This document shows, piece by piece, positions 59,515-64,000 of a stretch of DNA of 64,000 bases (position 1 is its first letter; every line of letters starts with the position of its first letter). The translations under genes were made by a program, and so were the position numbers. Source of the DNA: Serinus canaria (Eukaryota > Chordata > Aves > Passeriformes > Fringillidae); the NCBI RefSeq assembly GCF_022539315.1, contig NC_066319.1, positions 28,482,093 through 28,546,092 on the forward strand, read 5' to 3'. The notes under the pieces were generated by a model that was not told the origin of the DNA, searched no databases, and saw only the letters and a list, made by a program, of their open reading frames with translations.

Positions 59515-62500
59515 CTGGTAAAAAAGAAAGTATCATGAGGGACATCTCAGAAGAAGACACCTATTACACAGTATATATGAAACAAAGGCAGACTTCCACC
59601 ACAAACACCCACTAAATTAGGAAACTACTAAAACCAAGAAGAAAGATTGTTATACAATGGTAGAGAACACCTCTGATAAGGTTTCTCTGATTGTTAAATA
59701 CTGCTTGTTATCCCAATAGTACAGTCCAACTGGCAGGCACCAAACTGGTGATATTTTTGAACAGTGACACAACATAGATTCCACATGAGAGAGGCCCAGG
59801 AAATCCTTACTGCTATCTTCTCCCCACAGCTGTTTCACTAGAGACTGGGGTGAACCTAAATACCAGGCTTTCCTATTAATAAGGCAGTGGAGGAGTGTGA
59901 GACCTATTGAAAGGAATGAGGAATGCAAAAACCCCTCTGTACTATGGGTACACAATGTCAAGGTGCAGACCAGCCCCATCATAAGGCACCCTAGAAGCCT
60001 GTAAAGCACACAGATTTTGACTATTTTACATAGATATGCCACCAACAAGATTGGCAACAGAGCTTTGTTGCAGTAGGATGAAATTCTTCACTGAAAGGGT
60101 GGCCAGGCGTTGAACCAGGCTGCACATGGGACGGTGAAGTCACCATCCCTGGAAGAGTTCAAGAAACAACCGGACATGGCACTTAGTGCTATGGTTTAGT
60201 TACATGGTGGTGTTCCATCAAAGGCTGGACTTGATCATCTCAAGGGGACTTCTCCTAGAACCAAATGTTCCAGTCTACTTTTAAAAAGGAATTCAGTGTA
60301 TTATGAAAACATTTCTTAAAAACCCACTCTGTTTACCTGTATGAGTGTTAGAAGTATTTCACATTCCTGTTTGTACCTCCATTACCCAGACTAGTGGCTT
60401 TGGCCCGTGTGGTATCCGGCACATGCCAGAACTTTTTTTGCAGAATTTTCAATAGCCATTCCAATACAAACAACAAACCAAAACTGAGGAAACTGCACTG
60501 AAAACAGGATGTTTGTCTTGCTCAGAACTTCCTCTCTTCTGACAGGTCACAATGACCCTTCAGAACAGCCCCAATAACTTCTGCTGACAACATACATCAG
60601 CTTCCCAGACTTCATAAAAGAAAAATACATCACAGATCCCTCTTGAGACATTTTGGGGCATGGAAAATCAGTCAACCCACACAGGGTGTTCCATCAGAGC
60701 ATGATGACCCAGACCTGTCCTTCAACCCCAGAGCACACATTCTCCCATGTTCTACCTCTAAGTGACCCACTTACTGTAGGACAAATAGCAACAAACAGCT
60801 GGGCAAAGTTGAAGTAATTGGATTTTTAGCAAGATTTAAGAAGCAAAAGAAAACTTGAGATTCATTCACTGTGGAAAAATTTGCCACATTGCCTTAGTCC
60901 AAACGACTCTTGAACCTAAACACATATGAGAATGCAGCACAGGTAGTGCTTGTAAATGCCAATAAATGCTGAGATGAAGTGCTGAGTGAAGCAAAAAATG
61001 CTCTGGTATGAGTTCTGCCAGCTTTAAAACTGCAATTCAATTTACTTCTTCAGAAAAGGTTAACAGGGGTCTAAGCAGCAGCTTTTCAAGAGGACTTTGT
61101 TCTTGAGATTTATTCTTAAATAAGCTTCAGAGAAGCCACTGTCCTGTGCCTCATGAGCTTTAACTGTTACCTCTTCTGTGCTTTTCATCTTTTCTTTCTG
61201 CAATAATTTTGTAACTAATGTTTTAATCCTGCACACGATGAGGCTGAACTTCCTTTCACTGAGAACCTGTGAAACATTTCAGGGTATTTGGGATCAGCTA
61301 AAGCAACAGATTAATGGCAAATTTCACATTCTAATATATAGACGAATGCCCTGGTTCATCTGCAGTTCAGGAGAGGTTTTTGTGCTAAATTGCAAAACCA
61401 TTTGAGCACCAGATTTTAGCAGTTTACCAGGTACCTCTCCTGGCAGTGGTGGAGAGCTGTGGGTAAAAGCCAGCATCACCACAGCAGTTGCCAAAACCCA
61501 AGAGCAGACAGGACAACTTCCCTACAGCTTTTTATACCACAGTAGGTACCTGGAACTGCTTGGGAGTCATGCACAGCATCTTTCTGCTGACCGCAGCAAA
61601 GAGCTCAGTTCTGTGGTTCCCTTTTCTCCTGAGCTATGCCCATGAGCTGAGCTGAGCCTGGCCACTGCACTAGGAGCCCTTCTGCACACAGAAGCAGCTC
61701 ACTGTAGGTTCCCCTTCTATCATAAAGTGCCACCTACACTGATGAGATTTCTCAGTCACATACAAACATCATCCAGCCAACAAGAAACAGGCACTCATTT
61801 ACTTTGCAATAACAATCTCAAAGGCTTGGAAACACTACCACATCAGGCACCTGCAGAACCCTGATCTGGTCTCTCAGGTAAGGTCTGCAGGAGATGCACA
61901 GCTATTCAAGTGGAAACTGGATTCCTCCTCATATCCACAGACAACTTGGACCAGAAAGGAGAGAAGCAGCTGGTAAGTGTGTTCAGGCAGTTATACCTGA
62001 CTTGTCCTATTCACAGATTGCAGAATCAGCCACCTCCCCTTCCCTCTACCCCCAACCTTCATTTATCATCAGCATCACAGCATCGAGAAGTACACAAGTA
62101 TTTTAAAATGTCACCATCACTGTGATGGAAGAACACTGCCTGTGTGCGGGGAAATAGATAAAAAAGGTATGGATTAGGCAGCCAGAACATCAACACCCTC
62201 CACCCTCAACGTGATTGAGCGGATCCTGGACTGTCCTTTGCAAGGCAGCCTCAGGGGAACAAAGCTTCTCAGAGCCTGCAGCTTTGGGAAGGTCTACTAG
62301 ACAGTGTTGATGGCACTGAAAATTGCTGAAGGCAAGGCTTGGGTGGGTAAGATGATGGACTAGTGGTAACTAAAAAACTGAGGAAGTCAAATACCCCTGC
62401 TCCCTATTAGACCAGCTCTCTGTCCCTGGCATCTCTGACAGAATGCAGCACCTCTGCAAACTAGGGCCCAGTCCAGCATAACAGAGGGATACAGAATGCC

Positions 62501-64000
62501 TGGGACAGACAATGTTTCCTAAGACCTGTTTCCTAAGCTTTCACTGCTCTCAGCTTTCACACTCTCCAAAACAGGTTTCTTCAACTGCCTCCATATATGC
62601 ACTCTGCACATATGGAGTGGAGTGGAGCCCCCACACACTGGGGCTAATAGAAGACAAAGTACAAGTTTGATTCTGCACTATCCTTTATGTCTCCAGCAGC
62701 AAAACTTACACCCAAGTTTGCAGCACTGGTGTATTCACAGCAATACAGAACCAGGCAGAGCACCCCATTTACTGCTGTCCACAGAACAAACCACTGACAT
62801 TTCAGGGGTGAAAAAAGCTGGGTACCAACTGCTGCCAGAACGCAGACCCAGAGCAGCCCATGCCTGGCTGTGGTTAGCAGCAGCTAGAAGGGGCTGGGGC
62901 TGCCTGTGTGAACTGTGTATTACCACTCTGGAGCACGGCTGCGTCGGGATGCTTCAGTACTGGGAACAGAAAGATACATGCAGGGATTTCGTCAACTTCC
63001 TCCCTGAAACACGTATTTTTGGAAGGACAAATGTTCATGCAGGGGAGGGAAGAATAAGAGAGCCAAGTTACAGAAGTCACCAACTTCCTAGGGGGTTACT
63101 GACATTCTAGGCTTGTAAAGTTATTGCCAGGATCTTGATTTATCAAGCTTTCAGGAGGCACAGAAATAGGTTTTAAGCATTTCTCCACTTTGTGCAAAGG
63201 GAGCAAATACTCCCAAAGGCCCTGTTTCTAGGAGGTACTGAAGCTTATGACATCTCCTGAGAGAGCCGGTTCTCTGCCAGCATACACTGCTGGAAAACAG
63301 AAAGGAAATGAAAGTGCAAAGACTTAGAACATTATTGAACTCCATTCAGAGGTAAAGAAATTGTCATTTCCAGACTGACAGGCAGAAATTAAGTTATGCA
63401 CCGGAGCTTCTGCAAATACCATTCCAAACCACTTAGTATTTCATATACAGTTTTTTAATATGTAAATGAAAAAATACTAAGCCAGAATGTACCTCCACCC
63501 CATGTCCCACCAAATCACCTACAAGCATCATATTTTCCTGTTTTGGTCACATAAAAAAATACTGTCCTCCTTCAAGGAGGGTCAACTGCTCTGATGTTCT
63601 TTGAATAGCTGTTACCAGCTTGACAATAACCACCACAACACTAAGGAACCTCTTTTTTGTTGCAGCAACAGCAACATCACATTGTACCTTCACCAGCTCC
63701 CTTGTCCATGGCTCTCCTTCAAGAAGCAATCCTCACTTGCTTCCTCTTCCACCAGATTCACAGACAGCAGTGAGGAGCTGGAATCCAGCTTCTTTTAGAG
63801 ACAGTTAGAGACAGTTGGCCAAATTGATTAATCTAATCACCAAAGGATGAAATGGTTCTTTCATGCCCTGGCTGAGCTGAAGCTGAGCAGTGGTCCTGAA
63901 TACCAACCTGATGCAGAACTAAAAGCATTTCCAGCATAATGTAACAGACACAAACCCAAGCCACGGTCATATATAATGCCACAGATGGAAGCATATGGTC
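59515..64000 (-). other. SUSD6: SUSD6 intron running off the right edge
   Basis: The exon upstream of the sushi exon must end with phase 1 and encode a signal peptide. No minus-strand frame here fits that, so this is probably all intron, with one CR1 fragment at 60.1 kb. Confidence 0.6.
60062..60290 (+). mobile_element. Old CR1 3'-end fragment in SUSD6 intron
   Basis: Diverged copy of the CR1 3' UTR: GAAATTCTTCACTGAAAG, CACCATCCCTGGAAGAG and GGCTGGACTTGATCATCT appear in the same order as in the copy at 51.0 kb. The terminal octamers are eroded. Confidence 0.75.

Noticed and set aside
59650..60057. 135-codon - strand ORF as the missing SUSD6 signal-peptide exon
   Set aside because: No suitable phase-1 donor and no likeness to the known N-terminus; it is intronic sequence next to an old CR1.
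1..64000. CRISPR arrays, operons or prokaryote-type mobile elements
   Set aside because: The window is clearly vertebrate: introns, CR1 LINEs and CpG islands; no regularly spaced direct-repeat arrays were seen.

Overview
This window is vertebrate nuclear DNA, most likely from a bird. Genes are split by GT-AG introns, there are CpG islands at promoters, and a CR1-type LINE with its typical duplicated 3'-terminal ATTCTGTG motif lies near 51 kb. The gene order SLC10A1 - SRSF5 - SUSD6 matches human 14q24, seen here in the opposite orientation. Gene names come from my memory of the vertebrate proteins, not from a database search.

Layout. 1-22.9 kb carries no coding exon I recognise. It is probably the spacer between SMOC1 (expected off the left edge) and SLC10A1. 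It holds several stretches that look like conserved non-coding elements, a few short tandem repeats, and a small CpG-rich patch with a 78-bp tandem duplication near 20.2 kb. 22.9-28.5 kb is SLC10A1 (the liver bile-salt/sodium symporter NTCP), + strand, five coding exons, 385 codons, with one GC-AG intron. 29.8-34.3 kb is SRSF5 (SR splicing factor), - strand, seven coding exons, 265 codons, with a CpG-island promoter. Between its fourth and fifth coding exons lies a 529-bp segment with good splice sites, an early in-frame stop and unusually many CpGs: a candidate poison exon. 34.6-45.7 kb is intergenic. 45.75-46.1 kb is an unassigned CpG island with donor-like sites on the + strand. About 47.5-64 kb is the 3' part of SUSD6, - strand: sushi, transmembrane, cytoplasmic and tiny last coding exons plus a long 3' UTR containing an antisense CR1. 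Its signal-peptide exon is not visible and probably lies off the right edge.

The three genes have unrelated jobs: bile-salt uptake, pre-mRNA splicing, and a single-pass sushi-domain membrane protein. Shared synteny, not shared function, explains their grouping. SLC10A1 and SRSF5 are convergent, with 3' ends only about 1.3-1.5 kb apart. The strongest 'second look' items are the SRSF5 poison-exon candidate and the two CpG-rich patches without an assigned transcript.
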